Assembly (NCBI GenBank): GCA_001825675.1
Contig: MHYA01000039.1
Location: 1 to 46,021 of the forward strand
Direction: 5' to 3'
DNA length: 46,021 nt
Source: Planctomycetes bacterium GWF2_42_9
Lineage (GTDB): Bacteria > Planctomycetota > Phycisphaerae > Sedimentisphaerales > UBA12454
Shown one piece after another: positions 32,869 to 41,132 of this stretch; the stretch's first letter is position 1; each line of letters starts with the position of its first letter. Under the pieces are notes generated by a model, which ran no database searches, was not told the origin of the DNA, and worked only from the letters and a program-made list of their open reading frames with translations. A program made the translations under genes and the position numbers.

Positions 32869-34347
32869 TTAAAGTTTGCTTATTATTTCATTTGCTTTTT
32901 TCTCATAAATCTCCTGCCATTCAGGAGCAAGCAGGCATTCCGTGACCTCATAGCCTTCCTTGCCATAATATGATGCAGGTGCGCCATAGTGCATATAACC
33001 ATTAGAATAAGCAGCTACAAAAGTATGTTCGTAAGGTGAAGCTTTCTTAATGTTCAACCCAACTTCTGCAAGTACTTCTGCAGATGAAGTTATTATAACG
33101 CAATCACCAATTTTTATGCCCTGAACTTCAGCAGAAATAGTTTTTTCGCCTGATTCATCATTTATTTGCTGATGTTTCTGCAAGGTTTCAATATCATCCT
33201 GAATTCTTGTAAGCTTTTCCATTGCATAGATATTCTTAAGATATTTATCAATGTTGCTCTTATTAATTGAATCCATGGAAGCAAAATCATCAACTCCGGT
33301 TTTCTCATTTTGCATGTATCGATATGAATAATCAGCAGGATATTCAGTGTTCAAAGCATATTTAAGATATAAAGGCAAAAAACTTTTAAAGTTTAAACTC
33401 ATAAACCTTAATGATTTTAACAATTCATCTTGTTCTATTTGAAGCGATTTAATTGCTGCCGGAATATCTGTTCTTCGCGGAAGTTGTATCGTTTCTGAAA
33501 TAACATTTAATCTTACATCCGCTCGTGTTTGTATCTTTTTCAACCCTTCAAGAGTACTCAATCCAAGCATAGTACCAAGGGGTTCAATATCTCTTGGCCT
33601 ATTAAAGTCTTTAAAGGTTATATCTATAACATCTCCAGCAGCACCCTGTAAAAACAAGGCCATTGCATCATTACCGAGACTTTCTTCAATAACTTTAGAA
33701 GCAATTCCCGTGAAATTAGCTGTGATTGAACCTTTGGTATCACCAAAAAGAAGATGGCAGGCAAAATTATAGACAACAGCTAATGGCTTGCCATCGATTC
33801 TATCTATTTTGATTATCCCAATTTCAGGATCTACTGGCCCTAAGCCGGCAGCTTCTTCATCAGGTGGGCAAGGATTGCTATGCCGAATGGTCCAATGTTT
33901 GCCGTTTTTTAATCTCAATGTGCGATTCATTGTTATTCTGTCTTCATGACCAACGCCCACACCGATCCGTACTTCTGTCATATTCTGCATTGCACGTTTG
34001 ACGGCATCGAATGTTCTATCTACCTGCTCTTCATCATTGCATAATAACCGCCCTATAGGATGAGTATGAGATGCATTGACCAGTAAATTACAGCCAGGAA
34101 TATTTAATTCATTTTGAATTCGATTTCGCAAGTTAGGCAAAAAATCTTCGCCAACATCATCCAGCATTCGTTGGCTGATTTTTCTTCCTCCAATTGCGGT
34201 AACGTCCATTGTAACTATAACTATTTTTGTGTCGCCATCATCCAAGACCAATGCCTTGGCATACAATGGATCGCGAATAATAGCATCTTTAGAATCATTG
34301 GTAATGTCGCTTTTTGCTATTCCAGCTCGTAAAACACTTTTGCTCAT
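32869..34347 (-). CDS. Neutral/alkaline ceramidase-like protein
   Basis: A 492-residue protein with the fold of the neutral ceramidase N-terminal family: AGIAKSDITNDS at the start, VTMDVTAIGG, LLVNASHTHPIGRLL (metal-binding His pair), FACHLLFGD and LFLQGAAGDVIDI. No signal peptide is seen, so it acts in the cytoplasm. True ceramidases are longer and secreted; short forms are common in Planctomycetes beside sugar catabolic genes and their substrate is unknown, so an amidase acting on an N-acyl sugar is as likely as lipid hydrolysis. It ends the six-gene minus-strand operon, 12 bases after the enolase-superfamily gene. Confidence 0.75.
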   Translation of the reverse strand: MSKSVLRAGIAKSDITNDSKDAIIRDPLYAKALVLDDGDTKIVIVTMDVTAIGGRKISQRMLDDVGEDFLPNLRNRIQNELNIPGCNLLVNASHTHPIGRLLCNDEEQVDRTFDAVKRAMQNMTEVRIGVGVGHEDRITMNRTLRLKNGKHWTIRHSNPCPPDEEAAGLGPVDPEIGIIKIDRIDGKPLAVVYNFACHLLFGDTKGSITANFTGIASKVIEESLGNDAMALFLQGAAGDVIDITFKDFNRPRDIEPLGTMLGLSTLEGLKKIQTRADVRLNVISETIQLPRRTDIPAAIKSLQIEQDELLKSLRFMSLNFKSFLPLYLKYALNTEYPADYSYRYMQNEKTGVDDFASMDSINKSNIDKYLKNIYAMEKLTRIQDDIETLQKHQQINDESGEKTISAEVQGIKIGDCVIITSSAEVLAEVGLNIKKASPYEHTFVAAYSNGYMHYGAPASYYGKEGYEVTECLLAPEWQEIYEKKANEIISKL

Positions 34348-34359
34348 ATCTTTATCCTA

Positions 34360-35616
34360 TTATTTGAAAATTCCACCATTACTATTGTAAAAACTGTGAT
34401 CCAAAGTAAAAATCCCATCTTTTGGCTCAATCCAACTTGCTCCATACATTGGATGCTGCTTTTTCATCTGCTCCCAATTCTTATAATTCTGATGGCCATT
34501 GGATTCCAATACGCCAATTTTCATACCGGGTAACGCGGGTAGGCGAGCAGCAACATTTTTGTTCCAATCCACCAATATTGGATTTACTGTCAAATCTGCA
34601 CAAAAACATGGAACATTTTTCTCACACGCAAGTTTTGCAATTTTTAAGCTCATACTCATTGTCTTAGCTATCGGTTTTAAGGCTATCGCAGTAAAGCCTT
34701 GCTGTATTTTTAATAAAGCATCTTTGTCTGAATGAGCGCTTTCATCGGCTGCAAGCCTTACCGGAATATCAGATACATCTTCATCAAACTCTTCGGAAAA
34801 TGGCTCTTCCATCAAGATTATTCTCTCAAGTGCTCCGATCTTTTTGGCATAATTAAGAAATTGCATTAACCTGTCTTTGCTGTCATATCTGCCGTTGGCA
34901 TCAAAATAGTAATGAATATGGCCATTTTCAGTGTATGGAGTTTCAGCATTTTTAACGGCTTCGTGAATCTCTTTTAATCTATTCTTATCCCATTCGAGCA
35001 TTTTATCAAGATTGCCATCTTTATCAGGGTCGCAACCAATTTTGATCTTTAAAAAGAAATAGCCATTCTTTACAGCCTCAACAATTTTTCCTAATGGCAC
35101 ATTGTAGCTCATTAGTGGAATATTCGCTAATTTATCTTGTCTGCAATTTAGAGCAGGTTTGATATCATTCGGCAACATATCTTCAAAATTGTTAATGCTG
35201 TTGTCTTTGCAATATAGAATCCACGCAGCGTTATCGACAGCTACAAGGCTGTTTAGCGCAAATGTAAGACGAAGCTTAGGATTGCTAGTTATCTTTTTGC
35301 CATATTCATATACATCGGGCAGTATTGTATTTAGCAAATCTAAAGGTGTTTGCCATTCGATTTGTTTTGCTTTTTCAAGAGCGTATGATGTCATTTGAAA
35401 CATCATATTGTTGCCGACAAATTCATTGTTCGATGCAAAAACATTCGCATCAGACCATAATGTACTTTGTGTACCAAGGCCGATAGCTTCATTGCATGAT
35501 TCTGATTGCATATACGCGGTTGTTTGCCAAAGTTCAGACAAGTACCCACCCTTGAAGCCAAAAGGTGCTATCAGAGGCTCTCTTTCAAAATTACAATTAG
35601 TTTTAATGATTTTCAT
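34360..35616 (-). CDS. Enolase-superfamily enzyme (mandelate racemase/muconate lactonising type)
   Basis: A 418-residue member of the enolase superfamily. The barrel carries the KxK motif (LKIKIG, K190/K192) and the metal ligands D239 (FDANGRY), E270 (MEEPF) and E292 (AADES), plus K314 in ALKPIAK. This set permits abstraction of a proton alpha to a carboxylate, as in sugar-acid dehydratases and epimerases. The N-terminal capping domain is unlike common subgroups, so the substrate is open. Its ATG overlaps the stop of the upstream Gfo/Idh/MocA gene (ATGA), consistent with action on the product of that dehydrogenase. Confidence 0.82.
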   Translation of the reverse strand: MKIIKTNCNFEREPLIAPFGFKGGYLSELWQTTAYMQSESCNEAIGLGTQSTLWSDANVFASNNEFVGNNMMFQMTSYALEKAKQIEWQTPLDLLNTILPDVYEYGKKITSNPKLRLTFALNSLVAVDNAAWILYCKDNSINNFEDMLPNDIKPALNCRQDKLANIPLMSYNVPLGKIVEAVKNGYFFLKIKIGCDPDKDGNLDKMLEWDKNRLKEIHEAVKNAETPYTENGHIHYYFDANGRYDSKDRLMQFLNYAKKIGALERIILMEEPFSEEFDEDVSDIPVRLAADESAHSDKDALLKIQQGFTAIALKPIAKTMSMSLKIAKLACEKNVPCFCADLTVNPILVDWNKNVAARLPALPGMKIGVLESNGHQNYKNWEQMKKQHPMYGASWIEPKDGIFTLDHSFYNSNGGIFK

Positions 35617-36734
35617 TCTTTGAAAAACCTTTTTGCTTCATTCCAATCAAGTGGAAGGTTCACTTCCTTATTTAATGCCGCACTCATTTGTGCAGCCCAG
35701 CCGATTTCAGCTATGGTTTGTGAATTGACAAAGCTAAGCGGAGATTTTTCATTATTTTTAATACAATCAATAAAATGACTAACACAAGAACCTGTTTGAT
35801 GTTCAACGACATTACCGCTGTCTGGGGTGGTTGTATCTTGGGGCCAGGCTAAATCGCCGGAGTTTTCTTTATCCAAAGGTCTTATCCATTTGCCGCCTGT
35901 TGTTTTATTTGACCAATATCTTACTTTATAAGGCCTGTCTATCTGCGATTCAAAAATAAATCCGCCTTCGGTGCCAAACAAATTATGATATGCATCATAA
36001 CCATTGCCGTTATCAATATTGCCAAAGCAAAAACCCGTTGCGCCATTATCAAATTTAATCATTATATTATAAATCGGCTCGGCTTCAAATTCTCTTACCT
36101 GTGATTTGAGTTTTGTAGCATATACTGCAACTGGCTTTGCCTGGTTTTGCATCGCATAGATTATTACCGAGATGGCGTGGTTAATCCCCATACCGATTGC
36201 ATCACCCATCGTCTCTTTGCTTAATTTCCAGACTTTATCGCCTGCGATATTTACCGGATGACGATAATTTACCTGGATTTGCGTGATCTTCCCAAATACA
36301 CCATCGGCTACCATTTTTCGCAAACGTTCTTCGAGGCTATCGAAATATAAAATATAATCTACAAATGTTTTGAGATTTGGATTTGCTTTTTCAAGTTCTA
36401 TCTGCTTGCAGAAATCATCAAATTTAGTCGCACATGGCTTTTCGGAGAATACATGCTTTCCTGCCTGCATAGCAGCTATAGACTGCGGACCGTGAAAACT
36501 GTTTGGACTTACAAGCCAAACTGCATCAATATCTTTGTTATTTATAATATCATTATAATCTGATATCAGCAGGGTTTCTGATAAACCTAAATTTCTTAAG
36601 ACCTCTTTTCCGCGTTCAATATTTTTTTCAAATAATGCAAGTATTTCAGCGTCATTGCGTTTGCAAATCCGCTGCATTTGAACGCTGCCCATCCAACCTG
36701 CACCTACGAATCCTATTTTGAGCTTTTCCATCAT
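35613..36734 (-). CDS. Gfo/Idh/MocA-family oxidoreductase (second of the operon)
   Basis: A 373-residue NAD(P)-dependent dehydrogenase. Rossmann motif GFVGAGWMGSVQM at residues about 8-20, VSPNSFHGPQ, and the family EKPCA (HVFSEKPCATKFDDF) with the conserved Lys. The C-terminal alpha/beta domain ends in the phrase SQTIAEIGWAAQMSAALNKEVNLPL. It is placed 4 bases after the DegT aminotransferase stop and is coupled to the enolase-superfamily gene. Probably oxidises a cyclic polyol, aldose or amino sugar; cofactor and substrate are unproven. Confidence 0.9.
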   Translation of the reverse strand: MMEKLKIGFVGAGWMGSVQMQRICKRNDAEILALFEKNIERGKEVLRNLGLSETLLISDYNDIINNKDIDAVWLVSPNSFHGPQSIAAMQAGKHVFSEKPCATKFDDFCKQIELEKANPNLKTFVDYILYFDSLEERLRKMVADGVFGKITQIQVNYRHPVNIAGDKVWKLSKETMGDAIGMGINHAISVIIYAMQNQAKPVAVYATKLKSQVREFEAEPIYNIMIKFDNGATGFCFGNIDNGNGYDAYHNLFGTEGGFIFESQIDRPYKVRYWSNKTTGGKWIRPLDKENSGDLAWPQDTTTPDSGNVVEHQTGSCVSHFIDCIKNNEKSPLSFVNSQTIAEIGWAAQMSAALNKEVNLPLDWNEAKRFFKE

Positions 36735-36738
36735 AATC

Positions 36739-37992
36739 TTACTTCAAAAATGCTCGTTCTACTTTATTGATTGCTGCAATAATATCTTCAATTTCCTGTT
36801 GTCCGCAGCCTTCATTAATAAGCAAATTAAAATGTTCTTCTACAGCCTTCAAAGCATTGTCAATTTTAAATACAGGATTCTTATTTCCCTTATACTCGGA
36901 GCAACTCCACGGGAAGCCGCTTTTACCGAATACAGATCTATCTTTGAACCATTTGCCTTCACAAGGGATATGCCGGTAGGATGGCATAATACCTTCAATA
37001 CCTTCCGCCATTAAAGCTTTGCAGAACTCATCTTTACTAACCGATAACTTATTTTGTACAATTTTGAAACGTAAAAACCAATAAGCACATTTGCTATCAG
37101 GAACCTGCCAACCTATTGATACCGCATCGCTATTTGGAAGTCCTTTTTTAATCTGTTCACCAATTATCCTTCTTTTCTCTAATATCTTAGGAAGTTTTCT
37201 TAATTGTACTGTGCCTATAGTTGCAGAAAGGTCGTTAAGATTACAATTAAGACCAGCGGTTACATTGCTATCGACGCCATCAAGTCCAAAAGGTTTTCCT
37301 CTATCCGCAAATCTTCTGCCCTGCCAATGCAACTTTTCATTTTGAGTAAAAACAACTCCGCCCTGGCCGCCGGTACAATGGTGTTTGCCAAACATCGTGG
37401 AAAAAGCGGCAATATCTCCGAATGATCCAACTTTTCTGCCTTTGTATTCTGCACCGTGAGCTTGCGCACAATCTTCAACGACATAAAGGTTATGCTTTCT
37501 TGCGAGTTTTATTATTGGTTCAATATCAGCCGGCTCACCTGCTATGTGCGCAACAACAATAGCTCTAGTTCGCTCTGTAATAACAGCCTCTATCGTTTCT
37601 GCACAAAGGTTATAGCTTCGTCGATCACTATCGGCCACAATTGGTATACAACCAAGCATAACAACAGGCATTATTCCGCCCGGATCAGTAATTGGAGGAA
37701 CAATGATTTCGGAAAACGGTTCAAGCTGTAATGCCCCCAACGCACAAAAAACCGAATTAGTACCAGAATTTACGCCATCCGCAAATCCTGCACCCATAAA
37801 ATCTACAAAAGCCTTCTCATATTCTTTTTCTGCATTTCCATTGTAAACAATAGAACTACCCGCGGCTATCACTTCATCGAATAAACGATCAACAGCCTGT
37901 TTTTCTTCCAGTCCAATAAGTGCTCTTGGAGGAAATTTATTAACACGAATTGCTTTGCCACCATTAATCGCTAAATCTGATAAGTTTTTCAT
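36739..37992 (-). CDS. DegT/DnrJ/EryC1/StrS-type PLP aminotransferase
   Basis: A 417-residue sugar aminotransferase. Family landmarks are GTNSVFCALGAL, VPPITDPGG, VVEDCAQAHGAEY (Asp pairing with PLP nitrogen) and the PLP-binding Lys in FGKHHCTGGQGGVVFT. These enzymes normally transfer an amino group to a keto-sugar in biosynthesis. Here, in an operon with dehydrogenases, a dehydratase-like enzyme and a symporter nearby, it may run in the catabolic direction, removing an amino group after oxidation. AAGGA before the ATG supports the start. Confidence 0.88.
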   Translation of the reverse strand: MKNLSDLAINGGKAIRVNKFPPRALIGLEEKQAVDRLFDEVIAAGSSIVYNGNAEKEYEKAFVDFMGAGFADGVNSGTNSVFCALGALQLEPFSEIIVPPITDPGGIMPVVMLGCIPIVADSDRRSYNLCAETIEAVITERTRAIVVAHIAGEPADIEPIIKLARKHNLYVVEDCAQAHGAEYKGRKVGSFGDIAAFSTMFGKHHCTGGQGGVVFTQNEKLHWQGRRFADRGKPFGLDGVDSNVTAGLNCNLNDLSATIGTVQLRKLPKILEKRRIIGEQIKKGLPNSDAVSIGWQVPDSKCAYWFLRFKIVQNKLSVSKDEFCKALMAEGIEGIMPSYRHIPCEGKWFKDRSVFGKSGFPWSCSEYKGNKNPVFKIDNALKAVEEHFNLLINEGCGQQEIEDIIAAINKVERAFLK

Positions 37993-38007
37993 TTACAAAT
38001 CCTTAAT

Positions 38008-38908
38008 TTATTCTAATCCAAGTTCAAGTAATTTATTTGCGTTTTTCCACATTATTTTTTCATAAATTTTGTTGCTTATGTCCCCTTGTTTAAGAGCCGA
38101 TTTAAACCATTCAAGATGTTTTTGGGGAACTCCGTTTGCAACACAAGTATCCAAACCAAACATAAGCCTATCCTGAAATTCATCAAGAAATTCATATGCA
38201 TGTTTTACATCACGATTTAAAGCATTTAATCCACTATCGGCAGAAAGATCGCCGTAAAGATTTGGGTATTGCCTCATTAAATTTTGAATCCTGCCCGTAG
38301 ATTTAATTGGACTGGCAGGACATCCATTTTTTTCTTCCAAATCTTTTATACCGCCACTAATTTCACTCCAAAAAGCCATACTGTGTCCAAAGAACTTAAT
38401 ATCAGAGAATTCTTTTAACGCTTCTTCCAAAAGTGGAAGGCCTATTTTATCTATCACACCATAACCATCAAAATCTTCCGTTACTGTATGAAACGTAAGG
38501 GGTAATTTAAACTTGTTGCAAGCTTTAAGCAATTCTCTCATCGAACTATTATTCCATGGTACCCTGGCGGTCATTTCGCCAATCCCTTTGCAACCAAGGG
38601 TAAGATACTGCTCAAGTAAAAATTCAAAATCTTTTTCTGTTACTGTTTTTGGATTTTTTGGCAGTCTTGGATCGATATTACAAAAAGGTAGAAATCTACC
38701 AGGATGCCGCTGGCATATATAAAAGAGTTCTCCGATATTTTGCACTTCAAGGCGTTTCAGCATTTGATAATGGAAGCAAAACAGCCTTATCTACCCCTTC
38801 TTTATCCATCAATGCAACTAATTGATCGTCATTCATTAATAGCTTATTATTAAACCGCGATTTAATTAGCGGAAAAGCCAAAACATGTGCATGAATATCA
38901 ATTATCAT
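38008..38908 (-). pseudogene. Amidohydrolase (TIM-barrel, amidohydrolase_2 type), frameshifted
   Basis: The reading frame opens at the ATG at 38908 with MIIDIHAHVLAFPLIKSR, which holds the metal-binding DIHAH (H6, H8), and stops after 53 residues at TGA 38749-38747. The rest (from 38763, 251 residues) continues in another frame with FHTVTED, FFGHSMAFW and GLDTCV. Removing one T in CCTTGAAG (about 38750) joins the halves as SNAETPEVQNIGELF in one protein of about 300 residues, the usual family length. The ATG overlaps the Gfo/Idh stop (ATGA), as for an intact gene. So this is one gene broken by a single-base insertion, or an assembly/read error. The product was probably a metal-dependent hydrolase or decarboxylase. 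Confidence 0.78.
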
Positions 38909-39771
38909 TTTATTCTTTGCACCTTTTCCGACTTGCCGCTTTTAATTGATTTTTCCATTGCCTCTAAAACCTGTACCGGCTTTAAGATCTGTTGATAAGA
39001 CAATGGTTCTACTTTACTTTTAAACATTGCTGTAAACTTTTTAATACCAGGAAGAAACATTTCCTTATCGAAAGAAATAACTTCATGAATATTACCTTTG
39101 TCCCCTGCCGCTGTAATAGAAAAGCCGGAACAGCCAGATTCAATAAGGTTTAATACTATTGTTTTACCATTTTTATAAAACAATTGGCCTATTGCGTTTT
39201 TATCATTCTTCACAACAAGCACCTTCTCAACATCATAACCAAAAGCGTGCAGAGCCATTTCAACCTGATGAATACCATAAAAGAAAACACCACCATACGG
39301 GCTTTTTATATCGCATGGCCCATATACAGCACCGGAATAAATATTGCCGATTTTTTCCAATTTCCGCATGAAATTAATAAAACTTCGCTGAAGCGGAACC
39401 ACCCCAAAAGATGTTACTGGCGCTTTAAAGTTATGTGCTATTTTAAGAAACTCAGCACCATCCTTAGCCCTACAGCATAAAGGCTTATCAATAAAAACAG
39501 GCGATCCTTGTTTAACAAAAGGCAATGCCGCTTTCAAATGATATTGACCATGGCGATGATCAACTACAATGGCATCGACTTTACCAAGCATTTTAGAAGG
39601 ATCAGAAACTACATTCGGAATTTTTCCAAGCTCGGCTGCCTTTTGAGCGAACTCCGCCGTTTCGCCCCATATATAACCAACCGTAAAACCTTTAACTTTA
39701 CCCTCAACATTGATTGCCTTCGCAATAGCCGTCGCATGGCTGTTTTCTGCGCCAATTATGCCTATAATCAT
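38905..39771 (-). CDS. Gfo/Idh/MocA-family oxidoreductase (first of the operon)
   Basis: A 288-residue, rather short member. Rossmann start MIIGIIGAENSHATAIAKAI, VDHRHGQYHLKAALPFV, and FIDKPLCCRAKDGAEFL with the conserved DKP Lys. The C-terminal domain (SFGVVPLQRSFINFMRKL; YGIHQVEMALHAFGYDVEKV) is compact. AAAGGA before the ATG supports the start. It heads the operon and is divergent from the second LacI gene, with the GGTTACCGGTAACC palindrome between them. Confidence 0.85.
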   Translation of the reverse strand: MIIGIIGAENSHATAIAKAINVEGKVKGFTVGYIWGETAEFAQKAAELGKIPNVVSDPSKMLGKVDAIVVDHRHGQYHLKAALPFVKQGSPVFIDKPLCCRAKDGAEFLKIAHNFKAPVTSFGVVPLQRSFINFMRKLEKIGNIYSGAVYGPCDIKSPYGGVFFYGIHQVEMALHAFGYDVEKVLVVKNDKNAIGQLFYKNGKTIVLNLIESGCSGFSITAAGDKGNIHEVISFDKEMFLPGIKKFTAMFKSKVEPLSYQQILKPVQVLEAMEKSIKSGKSEKVQRIK

Positions 39772-39811
39772 AAAAAATCCTTTGATTAATTTTGTCTTTT
39801 ACAATATATTA

Positions 39812-39825
39812 GGTTACCGGTAACC
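39812..39825. promoter_or_regulatory. Perfect LacI-type operator palindrome GGTTACCGGTAACC
   Basis: A 14-bp perfect palindrome with central CG, in the 124-bp divergent region between the operon's first gene and the second LacI gene. On the minus strand it lies between TTATTC and TATATT, that is within the promoter spacer, where a bound repressor would block transcription. It differs fully from the operator of the first LacI regulon. Confidence 0.72.
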
Positions 39826-39895
39826 CGAATAATATAAAATTTCCTGGTAAATGTAAAGGAAAATAATTTATAATGTGAAACTTTTCAGGAATCCT

Positions 39896-40879
39896 ATGAA
39901 AAATATCAAATTACAAGATATAGCCAATAAAGCAGGCTGCTCTAAGAATACCGCAAGCCTTATTCTTAGGGGTGCGACTAAATTTTCAAAAGAATTAGCT
40001 GAACAGGTCAAAGAAATTGCCAAAAACTCTGGATATATCCCCAACTATGCAGCAAGAAATCTGGCATCTCAAAAAAGCGACATCATAGGCATCTATACAC
40101 CAACTATTAATGACCCTGTTAGGGCTGGAATAATCAATGACCTCATACAAAACATACACAAGGCTAATTACAAACCCTTTTTAGGTATAGGCACTCCCAC
40201 AAACGGAATCAACCAATCCATTTCATGGATGAACACTTTCAAACATCTTAATGTGGCATTACTAGTTTTAGTTGCACAATATGAGATGGAACCAAAGGAA
40301 TTAACAAATGACGTGCCATTGCTAGTTCTTGGCTGCCAGCCACCAGAAAACAAAATACCACATGACTATATTGCATGGGACAGATCCGAAGTAGCTCGAA
40401 TCGCTATGGACCATTTAATTGATCGAGGCTATGAATATATCATCAATGGCTGTTCCGCAAACACCATAACTGGACAAAAATTTCTGACTGAATTAAAAAA
40501 ATCCAATCTTTCTCATACTCATTTTGAACTTAGCATTACAAACCAAACTAATGATCTATTAAAAATTATCGATAAAATTCAAAAAATAAAAACGAAAAGA
40601 AGAAAAGCAATTTTTTTTGGCGACACCTTATTAGCTGTAAAATTCATGGACATGGCCTTAAACGCAAAAATCAAAATCCCTAAAGATTTGGCAGTTATTA
40701 GCTATGATTATTTTCCCTGGGCAGATTCGTTAAAAGTACCACTTACAACTATATGCCAGCCAATTGAACAAATGTCTGAAAAGGCTATAGATATTATTAA
40801 GTACCGACTTGCAAACAAAAATTCTCCATTTATAAATAAAGTTATTCCGCATAAACTTATAGTTCGAAAGTCAACATAA
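39896..40879 (+). CDS. LacI-family transcriptional regulator (second locus)
   Basis: About 327 residues from the ATG at 39896, preceded by CAGGAA; a GTG 21 bases upstream is also in frame. Helix-turn-helix KLQDIANKAGCSKNTASLILRG, hinge GYIPNYAARNLASQ, then a sugar-binding sensor (IIGIYTP, MDHLIDRGYEYIINGC, LAVISYDYFPWADSLKVPLTTI). It is divergent from the oxidoreductase operon and upstream of the symporter-hydrolase genes, with the GGTTACCGGTAACC site next to it. Its effector domain is shorter and quite diverged from the first LacI protein, in keeping with a different sugar. Confidence 0.88.
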   Translation: MKNIKLQDIANKAGCSKNTASLILRGATKFSKELAEQVKEIAKNSGYIPNYAARNLASQKSDIIGIYTPTINDPVRAGIINDLIQNIHKANYKPFLGIGTPTNGINQSISWMNTFKHLNVALLVLVAQYEMEPKELTNDVPLLVLGCQPPENKIPHDYIAWDRSEVARIAMDHLIDRGYEYIINGCSANTITGQKFLTELKKSNLSHTHFELSITNQTNDLLKIIDKIQKIKTKRRKAIFFGDTLLAVKFMDMALNAKIKIPKDLAVISYDYFPWADSLKVPLTTICQPIEQMSEKAIDIIKYRLANKNSPFINKVIPHKLIVRKST

Positions 40880-40895
40880 ACTCAATGAAAACCTA

Positions 40896-40955
40896 TAAAC
40901 TTCGAAGTTTATTCTTGACATATACCATTATCATGATAACATATACGTATATGTT
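40896..40955 (+). promoter_or_regulatory. Promoter region with three perfect palindromes (symporter operon)
   Basis: Just after the regulator stop are TAAACTTCGAAGTTTA (40896-40911), TTATCATGATAA (40928-40939) and AACATATACGTATATGTT (40938-40955), all perfect inverted repeats without loops. A consensus TTGACA (40915-40920) lies between the first two, with a possible TAACAT -10 sixteen bases on. They look like binding sites for one or more dimeric regulators controlling the symporter operon. None matches the GGTTACC or GTTGAA motifs. Confidence 0.6.
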
Positions 40956-41132
40956 GTAGCATTACTCGCTGCAACCCATTATAAGTATTTGTCTAATAAA
41001 AATTAATACCAAATGGATGAAATTAGAATACTCATTTTGTCTCGTAATTCTGAGAACGTTGGATCAATTATAAGAGATTAATTTAAAATATTTTTGTTTG
41101 CAATCATGGATGCGAATGGGGCAGAATTTATT

